DNA of 5,181 bases from assembly GCA_036651575.1 (NCBI GenBank), contig JAVVXN010000071.1, forward strand, positions 1 through 5,181, in the 5' to 3' direction. Shown piece by piece: positions 1 through 5,181 of the stretch. Position 1 is the first letter of the stretch, and every line of letters starts with the position of its first letter. A program made the position numbers and the translations under genes. The DNA comes from JAVWGW01 sp036651575. GTDB lineage: Bacteria; Actinomycetota; Coriobacteriia; Coriobacteriales; Eggerthellaceae. A model generated the notes under the pieces. It was not told where the DNA came from. It did not search any database and was given only the letters and a program-made list of their open reading frames with translations.

Positions 1-33
1 AAAGGTCACAAAAAGCGAGATACCTATGTCCAT
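1..33 (-). CDS. Possible 5' end of an unidentified gene running off the left edge
   Basis: Reading leftward from an ATG at 33-31, eleven codons are open to the window edge (MDIGISLFVTF). The hydrophobic start would suit a membrane protein or a signal anchor, but eleven residues cannot identify a family. Support comes from what lies upstream: a perfect TATAAT at 73-68 and a good Shine-Dalgarno sequence (AAGAAGGAG, 56-48). The spacing from the Shine-Dalgarno to the ATG is about 14 bases, longer than usual. An in-frame GTG at 48-46 overlaps the Shine-Dalgarno and is a poor alternative. The gene would be separate from the operon ending at 191. Confidence 0.4.
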   Translation of the reverse strand, partial: MDIGISLFVTF

Positions 34-47
34 ATATGTAGTTTTCA

Positions 48-73
48 CTCCTTCTTATACGCTTACCATTATA
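48..73 (-). promoter_or_regulatory. Candidate promoter -10 (TATAAT) and ribosome binding site for the left-edge gene
   Basis: On the minus strand a perfect TATAAT occupies 73-68 and is followed after 11 bases by AAGAAGGAG (56-48). A transcript starting near 61 would have a short leader of roughly 28 bases before the ATG at 33. No good -35 hexamer is present at the expected 16-18 base spacing; that position (about 91-96) falls in the loop of an inverted repeat. A promoter that needs an activator, or a chance TATAAT, are both possible. Confidence 0.4.
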
Positions 74-82
74 AAATCGGCA

Positions 83-104
83 GCACACGACCCGTCGTCG
101 GTGC
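83..104. repeat. Inverted repeat overlapping the expected -35 position
   Basis: GCAC (83-86) pairs with GTGC (101-104) and CGAC (88-91) pairs with GTCG (97-100). A single unpaired A at 87 breaks the left arm, and a five-base loop (92-96) separates the arms. It could be an operator or activator site for the TATAAT at 73-68. It could also be a hairpin near the 3' end of the hemolysin III transcript, but no adjoining T-tract supports an intrinsic terminator. Confidence 0.4.
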
Positions 105-154
105 CCCGATCACTTCCCCCAACAGCGAGCGGGAAAGTTTTACACCACACTCGA

Positions 155-186
155 AGGGACCTCGTCCCTGCGCGCTCATGCGCGCA
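155..186 (-). terminator. Two adjacent hairpins after the hemolysin III gene, possible non-canonical terminator
   Basis: Starting five bases after the stop codon, 186-180 (TGCGCGC on the minus strand) pairs with 175-169 (GCGCGCA) around a four-base loop. Next to it, 169-164 (AGGGAC) pairs with 160-155 (GTCCCT) around a three-base loop; the two share base 169. Both stems are perfect and G+C-rich. The downstream sequence is not T-rich, so this is not a textbook intrinsic terminator. It may protect the 3' end of the operon mRNA or act with another termination mechanism. Confidence 0.4.
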
Positions 187-190
187 GCGC

Positions 191-985
191 TTACATAACG
201 TAAAACATGATGGCGAGAAAATGACAGACGCTGCCGGCCAGGACCCACAAGTGAAAGAGAGAGTGCATATAAGGTATTTTTTTGAAAACGTAAAAGAGCG
301 CGCCGATCGAATAGCAAATACCGCCACCCACCAGCAACCAAAGACCAGGAGTTGGCAGCGCTGCGATAAGCGGGGGAAGAAACCACACGATGCACCACCC
401 CATCAGCAGGTAGAGCACCGCCGAAATCCAGCGGGGACGAAACACCCAGAAAGCTTCACACGCCACCCCGGCAAAGGCCAAAGCCCACACGATAATGCAG
501 AGCAGCACTCCTCCGGAATCGCCCAGCGATATAAGGCAAAAAGGCGTATACGAACCGGCGATAAATAGATAGATAAAACTGTGATCGAGAATCTTGAAGA
601 CGCGTTTAGCCTTTTCGGCAGAAATCGCATGATAGAGCGTCGACATGATGTATTCCATCAGCATCGAAATGGCGTAAATGAGAGCCGCGAAAAGAAAAAT
701 ACCACCGCCGTCATCGACGGCCTTCACCACCAGCACGGGTAGAGCAGCGATTGAGAGCAATACCCCTATACCGTGCGTGACCGAATTGGCAATTTCTTCG
801 CCCAGCGAATATTCACGGACGTTATGTTTTTTGTTTTCGGCATTCGCCTGCGTGTCCACAGGTTCGTTGGCCACCGCGCGAGCATCCGCGAGGGTTCGCG
901 GCTTAAACTGCGAAGGAATCCATGCCCGAGGTACGGAATTCGTACTTCGGCCGCCCTTCGAATCAGATGTGTTCTTTTCTTTCAT
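191..985 (-). CDS. Hemolysin III / PAQR-family integral membrane protein with long N-terminal extension
   Basis: This 264-residue protein has about seven membrane segments (near 64-87, 95-117, 131-152, 156-177, 185-206, 213-234 and 243-263), the PAQR layout shared with adiponectin receptors. The signatures are EEIANSVTHGIG (63-74), STLYH (115-119), LDHS (133-136) and HSLFH (241-245). By analogy to adiponectin receptors, His119, His241 and His245 are the likely metal ligands, near Asp134. Family knowledge: the name comes from a Bacillus cereus hemolysin, but bacterial members are now linked to membrane homeostasis, and some may be metal-dependent membrane hydrolases. Bacterial members usually have about 210-220 residues, starting near residue 58 here. 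Residues 1-57 form an added, hydrophilic, probably cytoplasmic tail. No alternative ATG or GTG start lies just before the core. The ATG at 985 has an AAGGGA-type ribosome binding site overlapping the previous gene's stop codon, six bases away, which indicates cotranscription and probable translational coupling. It is the last gene of the operon. Confidence 0.93.
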   Translation of the reverse strand: MKEKNTSDSKGGRSTNSVPRAWIPSQFKPRTLADARAVANEPVDTQANAENKKHNVREYSLGEEIANSVTHGIGVLLSIAALPVLVVKAVDDGGGIFLFAALIYAISMLMEYIMSTLYHAISAEKAKRVFKILDHSFIYLFIAGSYTPFCLISLGDSGGVLLCIIVWALAFAGVACEAFWVFRPRWISAVLYLLMGWCIVWFLPPLIAALPTPGLWLLVGGGICYSIGALFYVFKKIPYMHSLFHLWVLAGSVCHFLAIMFYVM

Positions 986-991
986 AATCCC

Positions 992-2908
992 TTACTCTAT
1001 CACATTTTTTCGAGGCCGCACCCAATCAAGCCACGTTTGAGCATCTTCATCACAAACATCCATCAGACTCATCGTCGTACCTCCCACCCCAGCGGCTGTG
1101 CGCGCCTCGATGGTCATCACCTTCGCCGCTCGCTGGAAGGGGTTGGTGCGCGCGGTTGCAAACTGTATCTTCTTGCGAAGAAAGCTGATGCTCTCCCGCG
1201 AAAGGCCGCCATTGGTCACCTGCATAAAGCGCTCATTGTAGGCAAACCCCGACCCACGAAACCACAGAACCGCCCCGAGAGCATCGATGATGATAAAGAG
1301 CACACCGACAGCATAGAGCACAAAACACGCACCGTTGAGAACACTATGCCACGCAACGGTAGTCGGCACGCCAGCGGGGGCAATCTCGCCCTGCGACGGA
1401 GTCCCCGCACTCACCGAGACCCCCGTCGTGTTCGTATCGACGAACACCGTCGTATCGGCGATCCCCGTCCCCATATTGAGCGCAATCTGCGCGATAACGA
1501 CGAAGGCGATAAGCCACATGCCGAAGCCCTGCCACGTGCAACGGCGGATGAGCGCCCGTCGCAACGCCACCGGGGCGACGGGAATGTTCTCTGTCGGCAC
1601 ATCGGCGTATTCGGGTACGAGTCCTTCCAAAATGGCAGGAACGCGGGTAAGCTTCACGAAGGGGTGCACGATCAAGCCGTGATTGTGCGTGGCGCTTTCC
1701 TTCGCTTCCGAAGAATCTTCCGATGTCGAATCGATTTTCCCCAACGACAGCTCGCAGTAGCCGAAGCAACGGCGGATAAAGCCCTGCTTGATGATGACCG
1801 ACTGCACGCGATCGATATCAACTCCGTGAAAGCGTCGCTGCAACAAGCCCTGCTCGACTTCGATACGTCGGTCACGACGACACGCATGGAAACCGCCGTA
1901 GGAAATGCAGGAGCCGATGATGGAGCCCAGCCACAACACCAAAAGAACCACTGCGCTCAGCACGGCGGCGGCGGCAAACAGATTGCCCCCGAACAGGCTT
2001 GCTCCCGATGCCACCACGCGCCCGACGACCGGCTGAGCCGCACCGGACAGCAAAGGAGCGATCATCCCCGCAAGTTGCGCCACCCCAGCAACGAGCGAGA
2101 TCACGATAATGACAAAAGCCGTGTTGTTGGAAGCGCCCGCCAAGAGCAGTTCTCTATTGGTCAGGCCGTATTCGTAGGTAACCTGGCCAGTGTTGACCTG
2201 ATCGCCTCCGAAGATGCCCCGAACATCACCGAAGATTTCTGCGGGAGCATCCAAAATGTTGGAAGCGGAGTTTGCGGCGGCGCCAACTGCTGGGGTCGCG
2301 ATATTTTCTTGCCCCAAAATAGCTTGTTTACGCGCGTACAATTCATGACGCAACGTTTCTGCATCGGTGTTGCGCAGATACGGCACGACGATCGCCTTGT
2401 TAGACGCCCCGCCCGCGGTGTCGATATGCACGGTGCACACGCCGACAAGCCGCTGCAGGATACCTGCCTGCTCGTTGACGGACTGAACTCGCTGATAGGG
2501 AACGTGTACGCGCTTCTTATTGAGAATGCCCGAATACAGATTGAACTCTTGCAAGCCGAGTTCGTAGTAGAGGTGCTTGTAGGAGACAATCTGATAGATA
2601 ACCAGGCAGATAAACACCGCAACGATGCTGCCAACGGCAACGATTGGCCCCACGAAAGAAAAACCGCCCTCCACACCGCCTGGCTTTCCATTGATTCGAG
2701 AGAAAGATGCGATCAAGCTGAAAAAAATCACCATCGCAAAGGGAACGACAAGCTGCATGACCCCCAGCCAGATATAGCTGTGGTTTACCTGATGCTTTTC
2801 AAGAGCAGCGGCGGGCGCTGCCTCAGATTGCCGGGAGAGCGCCTCGTCTGAGAGCAGCACATCCGACGCGGCCGCGCTTGCCGGTTGATCGTGTACCTCT
2901 TCGCTCAT
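992..2908 (-). CDS. ydbT: YdbT-like membrane protein with three bacterial PH (bPH_2) domains
   Basis: The 638-residue product repeats one unit three times: two membrane helices followed by a bacterial PH domain (DUF304/bPH_2). Helices lie near 45-69 and 84-109, 263-287 and 308-336, and 458-480 and 522-549. The PH domains cover about 112-192, 338-430 and 553-632. Characteristic strands are NKKRVHVPYQRVQSV (130-144) and FHGVDIDRVQSVIIK (360-374); the third domain is more divergent (SFLRKKIQFATA, 575-586). The PH domains should be cytoplasmic. B. subtilis YdbT has the same plan but is shorter, about 490 residues. The extra length lies in the hydrophilic N-terminus (1-42), a linker (200-245), a Ser/Glu-rich insert in PH domain 2 (394-411) and a Thr-rich outer loop (481-521). 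The ATG at 2908 is three bases after the upstream stop codon, and its AAGAGGA ribosome binding site lies inside the upstream gene. Family knowledge: ydbST is in the SigW regulon in Bacillus and helps resist antimicrobial peptides. The molecular mechanism is unknown. Confidence 0.9.
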   Translation of the reverse strand: MSEEVHDQPASAAASDVLLSDEALSRQSEAAPAAALEKHQVNHSYIWLGVMQLVVPFAMVIFFSLIASFSRINGKPGGVEGGFSFVGPIVAVGSIVAVFICLVIYQIVSYKHLYYELGLQEFNLYSGILNKKRVHVPYQRVQSVNEQAGILQRLVGVCTVHIDTAGGASNKAIVVPYLRNTDAETLRHELYARKQAILGQENIATPAVGAAANSASNILDAPAEIFGDVRGIFGGDQVNTGQVTYEYGLTNRELLLAGASNNTAFVIIVISLVAGVAQLAGMIAPLLSGAAQPVVGRVVASGASLFGGNLFAAAAVLSAVVLLVLWLGSIIGSCISYGGFHACRRDRRIEVEQGLLQRRFHGVDIDRVQSVIIKQGFIRRCFGYCELSLGKIDSTSEDSSEAKESATHNHGLIVHPFVKLTRVPAILEGLVPEYADVPTENIPVAPVALRRALIRRCTWQGFGMWLIAFVVIAQIALNMGTGIADTTVFVDTNTTGVSVSAGTPSQGEIAPAGVPTTVAWHSVLNGACFVLYAVGVLFIIIDALGAVLWFRGSGFAYNERFMQVTNGGLSRESISFLRKKIQFATARTNPFQRAAKVMTIEARTAAGVGGTTMSLMDVCDEDAQTWLDWVRPRKNVIE

Positions 2909-2911
2909 ATG

Positions 2912-3403
2912 CTACACATCCTCTTGAGCGATACGCGCCAATTCCGCCACTTTATCGCGCAAATCTTCGGCCACATCCGCTTCTAAACCCGGAATCTCAT
3001 GCTCTCCGGCAGCGGTGGAAACCGTCACGCTCGCGAGAGAAAACGCCCGCAAAATCGGCCCCTGACGCGTATCGGTGTTCTGCACGCGAATAAACGGGAT
3101 AATGATGCGCTTGCGCCATATGATACCTCGGGCAATATCGAGATAGTCTTCCGTTAACTCATAGCGCCAACGAAAAAAGCGGATCGGCGGCAGCACGACA
3201 AGCCACACGATAAGCGCTATCACGAACACGACGGCTTCAACGGCAAGGGCGATCGCGCACCACGAGGGTGCCGCATCGCTTACCTGCACCAAAGCAACCG
3301 GCACAAAGCAGCACAAAAACGCAATCGTGATCCATACGGCATCGTTGATGCGCCACACATTTTTAACCTTGGGGTTCAACTGGTTTTTCGGTAACTCTCG
3401 CAT
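2912..3403 (-). CDS. ydbS: YdbS-like membrane protein with one bacterial PH (bPH_2) domain
   Basis: The 163-residue product has two membrane helices (near 22-41 and 48-71) followed by one bacterial PH domain (about 80-158). The domain signature is clear: YELTEDYLDIARGIIWRKR (81-99), then IPFIRVQNTDTRQGP (102-116), then a strand ending in STAAGEHEIPGL (129-140). This is one copy of the unit repeated three times in the next gene. The length matches B. subtilis YdbS (about 160 residues). Family knowledge: YdbS and YdbT are encoded together and probably work together in the membrane. The PH domain should face the cytoplasm. The start at 3403 is preceded by AAAGGAA at a good spacing. It lies 30 bases after yqeY and three bases before the ydbT-like gene, with no terminator on either side. 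Confidence 0.9.
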   Translation of the reverse strand: MRELPKNQLNPKVKNVWRINDAVWITIAFLCCFVPVALVQVSDAAPSWCAIALAVEAVVFVIALIVWLVVLPPIRFFRWRYELTEDYLDIARGIIWRKRIIIPFIRVQNTDTRQGPILRAFSLASVTVSTAAGEHEIPGLEADVAEDLRDKVAELARIAQEDV

Positions 3404-3433
3404 GCCTGTTCCTTTTCGTTTGTTCCCGTGAGC

Positions 3434-3877
3434 CTACGATAAGCGTGCGCCAACCTCTTTGGCCGCGGCAGCCTTGTCGAAGTTACCGCCCGTCGCCTTG
3501 GTCAAAGCACCCATAACCCGCCCCATATCCTTCTTCGTTGTAGCCCCAACCTCAGCGACAACCTGGTCGATCAGCGCCACCAACTCCGCGCCCGAAAGCT
3601 GCTGAGGCAGATAGCCCTCAAGGATGGCGGCCTGTTCTGTCAGCAAATCCGTACGCGCCTGATCATTGCCCGCCTTGATGGAACCCTCCAACGTTTCGTG
3701 CGTTTGCTTGATAGTGCGCTTGAGCATGGTGTCAACATCTTGATCGGTAATTTCACGCCGTTCGTTGACTTCAATGTTTTTAATTTCACCGTGAACCTGG
3801 CGCAGGATGGACAGGCGGATTTTGTCGTGCGCGCGCATCGCGTTTTTGATCTCTTCGTGCAATTCAGTGTAGTTCAT
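3434..3877 (-). CDS. yqeY: GatB/YqeY-domain protein
   Basis: At 147 residues the protein matches the usual YqeY length (about 148). The family pattern is clear: an N-terminal helical region with KNAMRAHDKIRLSILRQV (11-28) and IKNIEVNERREITDQDV (32-48), then ILEGYLPQQLS (85-95), then KKDMGRVMGAL (115-125) and a C-terminal helix ending in LS. Family knowledge: the fold is shared with the C-terminal tRNA-binding part of GatB, a subunit of the Asp-tRNA(Asn)/Glu-tRNA(Gln) amidotransferase. Stand-alone YqeY proteins have no settled function, although tRNA binding is suspected. They have no amidase active site. The protein should be cytosolic. The ATG at 3877 follows AGAGGAAG (3888-3881) at good spacing. 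It is the first gene of the four-gene unit and the only non-membrane product in it. The C-terminal sequence GGNFDKAAAAKEV replaces the common GRADGKLV-type motif, a modest variation. Confidence 0.93.
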   Translation of the reverse strand: MNYTELHEEIKNAMRAHDKIRLSILRQVHGEIKNIEVNERREITDQDVDTMLKRTIKQTHETLEGSIKAGNDQARTDLLTEQAAILEGYLPQQLSGAELVALIDQVVAEVGATTKKDMGRVMGALTKATGGNFDKAAAAKEVGARLS

Positions 3878-3933
3878 AAACTTCCTCTTATCTGCCTGCC
3901 CGTACGCAGGAACGCCCTTTTTTGGTTTCGTTT

Positions 3934-3968
3934 ATTTTAAAGCAAGATGTCAAGCCGTTCGTCGACGA
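3934..3968 (-). promoter_or_regulatory. Candidate promoter/operator region for the yqeY operon
   Basis: A consensus -35 hexamer TTGACA lies on the minus strand at 3953-3948, in front of an A+T-rich block containing TAAAAT (3939-3934). The gap between the two hexamers is only 8 bases, so they cannot form a standard promoter pair. At 16-18 bases from TTGACA there is no convincing -10. A perfect 10-base palindrome, TCGTCGACGA (3959-3968), sits five bases upstream of TTGACA and could be a regulator site. The location between the cydB terminator and yqeY is where the operon promoter must be, but the exact elements are uncertain. Confidence 0.35.
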
Positions 3969-3969
3969 C

Positions 3970-3989
3970 GGTAATTTACAGCCTTTACC
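3970..3989. repeat. Short dyad GGTAA-N10-TTACC upstream of the yqeY operon
   Basis: GGTAA (3970-3974) is the inverted partner of TTACC (3985-3989), with a ten-base spacer. The spacing of about one helical turn suits a dimeric regulator. It lies just beyond the 10-base palindrome and the TTGACA hexamer, on the upstream side relative to yqeY. Five-base arms can easily arise by chance, so this is only a candidate. Confidence 0.25.
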
Positions 3990-4000
3990 CCAACGAAATA

Positions 4001-4036
4001 CGGAAGAAAGACCGGTTGCGCAAAGTCTTTCTTTCG
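4001..4036 (+). repeat. 12-base-pair hairpin in the cydB-yqeY intergenic region
   Basis: CGGAAGAAAGAC (4001-4012) pairs with GTCTTTCTTTCG (4025-4036) over twelve consecutive positions around a twelve-base loop, which itself contains the palindrome TTGCGCAA (4016-4023). One pair (4003 with 4034) is G-U if the plus strand is transcribed but A-C if the minus strand is, so the stem is unbroken only in a plus-strand RNA. No T-tract follows it in either direction. Its role is unknown. Confidence 0.5.
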
Positions 4037-4046
4037 GATCATCAAA

Positions 4047-4094
4047 GCGCTCGAGCAAAAGGCGCGTCACGAAAAAGCGCACCCTGCTCGGCGC
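4047..4094. repeat. Longer-range inverted repeat in the same intergenic region
   Basis: GCGC-T-CGAGC (4047-4056) pairs with GCTCG-GCGC (4086-4094), giving nine base pairs with one bulged T at 4051. The large internal segment contains a further GCGC/GCGC pairing (4062-4065 with 4077-4080). Together with the neighbouring hairpin and terminator it makes most of 4001-4135 potentially foldable. G+C-rich DNA produces such pairings easily, so the confidence is limited. Confidence 0.3.
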
Positions 4095-4099
4095 AGCAT

Positions 4100-4135
4100 A
4101 AAAAAAGCCGGCCCCCTGAAAAGGCCGGCTTTTTT
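4100..4135 (-). terminator. Intrinsic terminator after cydB, symmetrical and possibly bidirectional
   Basis: A perfect seven-base G+C stem, GCCGGCC (4107-4113) with GGCCGGC (4123-4129), encloses a nine-base loop. It is flanked by seven A (4100-4106) and six T (4130-4135). Read on the minus strand the hairpin starts 28 bases after the cydB stop codon and ends in a run of T, which is the classic intrinsic terminator form. The flanks also give a T-tract on the plus strand, so it could stop transcription from both sides, although no plus-strand gene is recognised. It separates the cyd transcript from the yqeY operon. Confidence 0.9.
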
Positions 4136-4157
4136 GAAAGGCGAGACAACGGGCAAA

Positions 4158-5180
4158 CTAGTAGTGCTCGATATCCTCGTCGGTCACGCGACCGCGGAAT
4201 GTGCGGTAGATGATGACGTGATAGACCAACACCAGCGGCAAGCCGATGCAGGTGATGATCGTCATCCACATAAGCGCCAGCTCAGAAGATGCCGCGCTCA
4301 TGAGCGTGATGGTGGTGCCATCGGTTGCAACGACCAGGTTCGGAAACATCGACGAAGCCAAAAGACCGACCAGGCAAACCGCGGAGGCGCAGCTGGCGAT
4401 AAAGGCACCCAGATCGCAGTCCTTCTTTTTGACCAGTACGATACTGGCGATAAGGGCAACCACAAACAGGATGGCGAACAACCAACGCACAAAGCCCAAA
4501 GCCGGATCCATGGTGGGCTGGATGATAAAGTGCGCATACAGCGACACGGCCAAAAACAGCACCAAAGCGATAATCTGCAACGGGAAGCGCAGCTTGGCAG
4601 CGCGATCGCGCACCTCGGAAGGCTTGGGAGCCTTGAGCGAAACCCACGTGGCACCCTGCGACAAGAAAATACTCAAGCCCAACAGGCCACACAGCAGCGT
4701 AAAGGGAGTGATAAGCCCGATCAGCGGCAAGCCGGAATAGTCGCCGTTGGCATCCATCGGAATGCCCGCATAGATATTGCCGACCGCCACACCGAACAGC
4801 AGTGCCGGCAAAAGCGAACCCACGAAAAAGCAGATGTCCCAAGCGCGTCCCCATTGGGGGTCATGGGCGCGGAATTCAAGGGAAACCGCACGCACGATCA
4901 GGCCGAACAAGACGAGCATGATGGCCAAATAGAACCCGGAAAACGTCGTGGCATACGCCGGAGCAAACGCCGCGAACAGCGCACCGCCCGCCGTGAGCAA
5001 CCACACTTCGTTGCCGTCCCACACCGGCCCCACGCTGCGACGCACGATCGCCTTTTCCTTTTCATTTTTCGCGATGAAAGGATATAAAGCGCCCGCACCC
5101 AAATCAAAACCGTCGAGCACGAAATAGCCCGCAATCAAAACAAAAATCAGAATGAACCACAATACGGCGAAAAACGTCAT
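4158..5180 (-). CDS. cydB: Cytochrome bd-type quinol oxidase subunit II (CydB)
   Basis: CydB is the second large subunit of the cytochrome bd oxidase. In the cytoplasmic membrane this enzyme oxidises quinol and reduces oxygen to water with high oxygen affinity; the hemes are held mainly by CydA. The 340-residue length is normal for the family. Diagnostic motifs are GYFVLDGFDLGAGAL (18-32) and GPVWDGNEVWLLTAGGALFA (51-70), followed by GLIVRAVSLEFR (93-104). The acidic residues Asp23, Asp26 and Asp55 are in the conserved N-terminal positions. Eight or nine hydrophobic segments can be traced, ending in a helix near 302-325 and a short charged tail. The start MTFFAVLWFI aligns with the usual CydB N-terminus, so the gene appears complete, but only one base upstream of the ATG is visible and its ribosome binding site is outside the window. 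cydA is expected immediately upstream. No cydC or cydD follows before the terminator. An oxygen-scavenging or microaerobic respiratory role is expected. Confidence 0.97.
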   Translation of the reverse strand: MTFFAVLWFILIFVLIAGYFVLDGFDLGAGALYPFIAKNEKEKAIVRRSVGPVWDGNEVWLLTAGGALFAAFAPAYATTFSGFYLAIMLVLFGLIVRAVSLEFRAHDPQWGRAWDICFFVGSLLPALLFGVAVGNIYAGIPMDANGDYSGLPLIGLITPFTLLCGLLGLSIFLSQGATWVSLKAPKPSEVRDRAAKLRFPLQIIALVLFLAVSLYAHFIIQPTMDPALGFVRWLFAILFVVALIASIVLVKKKDCDLGAFIASCASAVCLVGLLASSMFPNLVVATDGTTITLMSAASSELALMWMTIITCIGLPLVLVYHVIIYRTFRGRVTDEDIEHY

Positions 5181-5181
5181 G

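Noticed and set aside
26..568. 180-codon plus-strand frame at the left end
   Set aside because: Most of it is antisense to the hemolysin III gene, and the product is an Arg/His/Pro-rich sequence with no domain.
773..2851. Long open frame of 692 codons on the plus strand, opposite the ydbT-like gene
   Set aside because: It is antisense to a gene with clear domain structure. Its predicted protein is rich in His, Arg, Asp and Gln with no recognisable domain or membrane segment, as expected when a G+C-leaning gene is read from the opposite strand.
3934..3953. TTGACA and TAAAAT as a matched -35/-10 promoter pair
   Set aside because: The spacing is only 8 bases, far below the 16-18 needed, so at most one of the two hexamers can be functional.
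4001..4036. The 12-base-pair hairpin as a second intrinsic terminator
   Set aside because: No T-run follows the stem on either strand, and on the minus strand the stem has a mismatch.
3888..4082. 64-codon minus-strand frame starting with GTG between the terminator and yqeY
   Set aside because: It runs over the presumed yqeY promoter and ribosome binding site, has a weak start context and no recognisable motif.
3947..4213. 88-codon plus-strand frame across the intergenic region
   Set aside because: It reads through the hairpins and terminator into the 3' end of cydB, lacks a convincing ribosome binding site and resembles no known protein.
4134..5087. Open frame of 317 codons on the plus strand opposite cydB
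   Set aside because: It is a low-complexity, Gln/Arg/His/Asp-rich translation antisense to an unmistakable cydB, and it starts inside the terminator T-tract.

Overview
The window holds five complete genes, all read from the minus strand, plus what looks like the first codons of a sixth gene leaving the left edge. In transcription order (right to left) they are: cydB (cytochrome bd oxidase subunit II), a 280-base intergenic region, yqeY (GatB/YqeY-domain protein), a one-PH-domain membrane protein of the YdbS type, a three-PH-domain membrane protein of the YdbT type, and a hemolysin III/PAQR-family membrane protein. The identities come from motifs and architecture read by eye; no database search was run.

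The organism is probably a Gram-positive bacterium of moderately high G+C. The paired YdbS/YdbT proteins are the Bacillus-type arrangement, and the codon choice is G+C-leaning. The style would suit a member of the Actinomycetota such as the Coriobacteriia, but that placement is a guess from general character. There are no mobile elements, CRISPR arrays, tRNA or rRNA genes.

Right part (4107-5180): cydB is complete and its start codon lies one base from the right edge, so cydA is expected just outside. A strong intrinsic terminator follows its stop codon. Middle (3878-4106): a non-coding stretch with several inverted repeats, a 10-base perfect palindrome beside a TTGACA hexamer, and the ribosome binding site of yqeY. 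Left-centre (191-3877): four genes spaced 30, 3 and 6 bases apart, with no terminator between them, which is the layout of one operon. Far left (1-190): two back-to-back hairpins after the hemolysin III gene, a further dyad, a perfect TATAAT, a ribosome binding site and a possible new start codon.

The four-gene unit links a small protein of the tRNA-amidotransferase-related YqeY family with three membrane proteins. In Bacillus subtilis ydbST belongs to the SigW envelope-stress regulon and contributes to resistance against antimicrobial peptides. Bacterial PAQR proteins have been tied to membrane homeostasis. A membrane-maintenance or membrane-defence role for the operon is therefore a reasonable inference, not something the sequence proves. 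No clearly novel system is visible; the points most worth a second look are the structured intergenic region, the operator-like dyads, and the added loops and tails in the YdbT-like and hemolysin III proteins.
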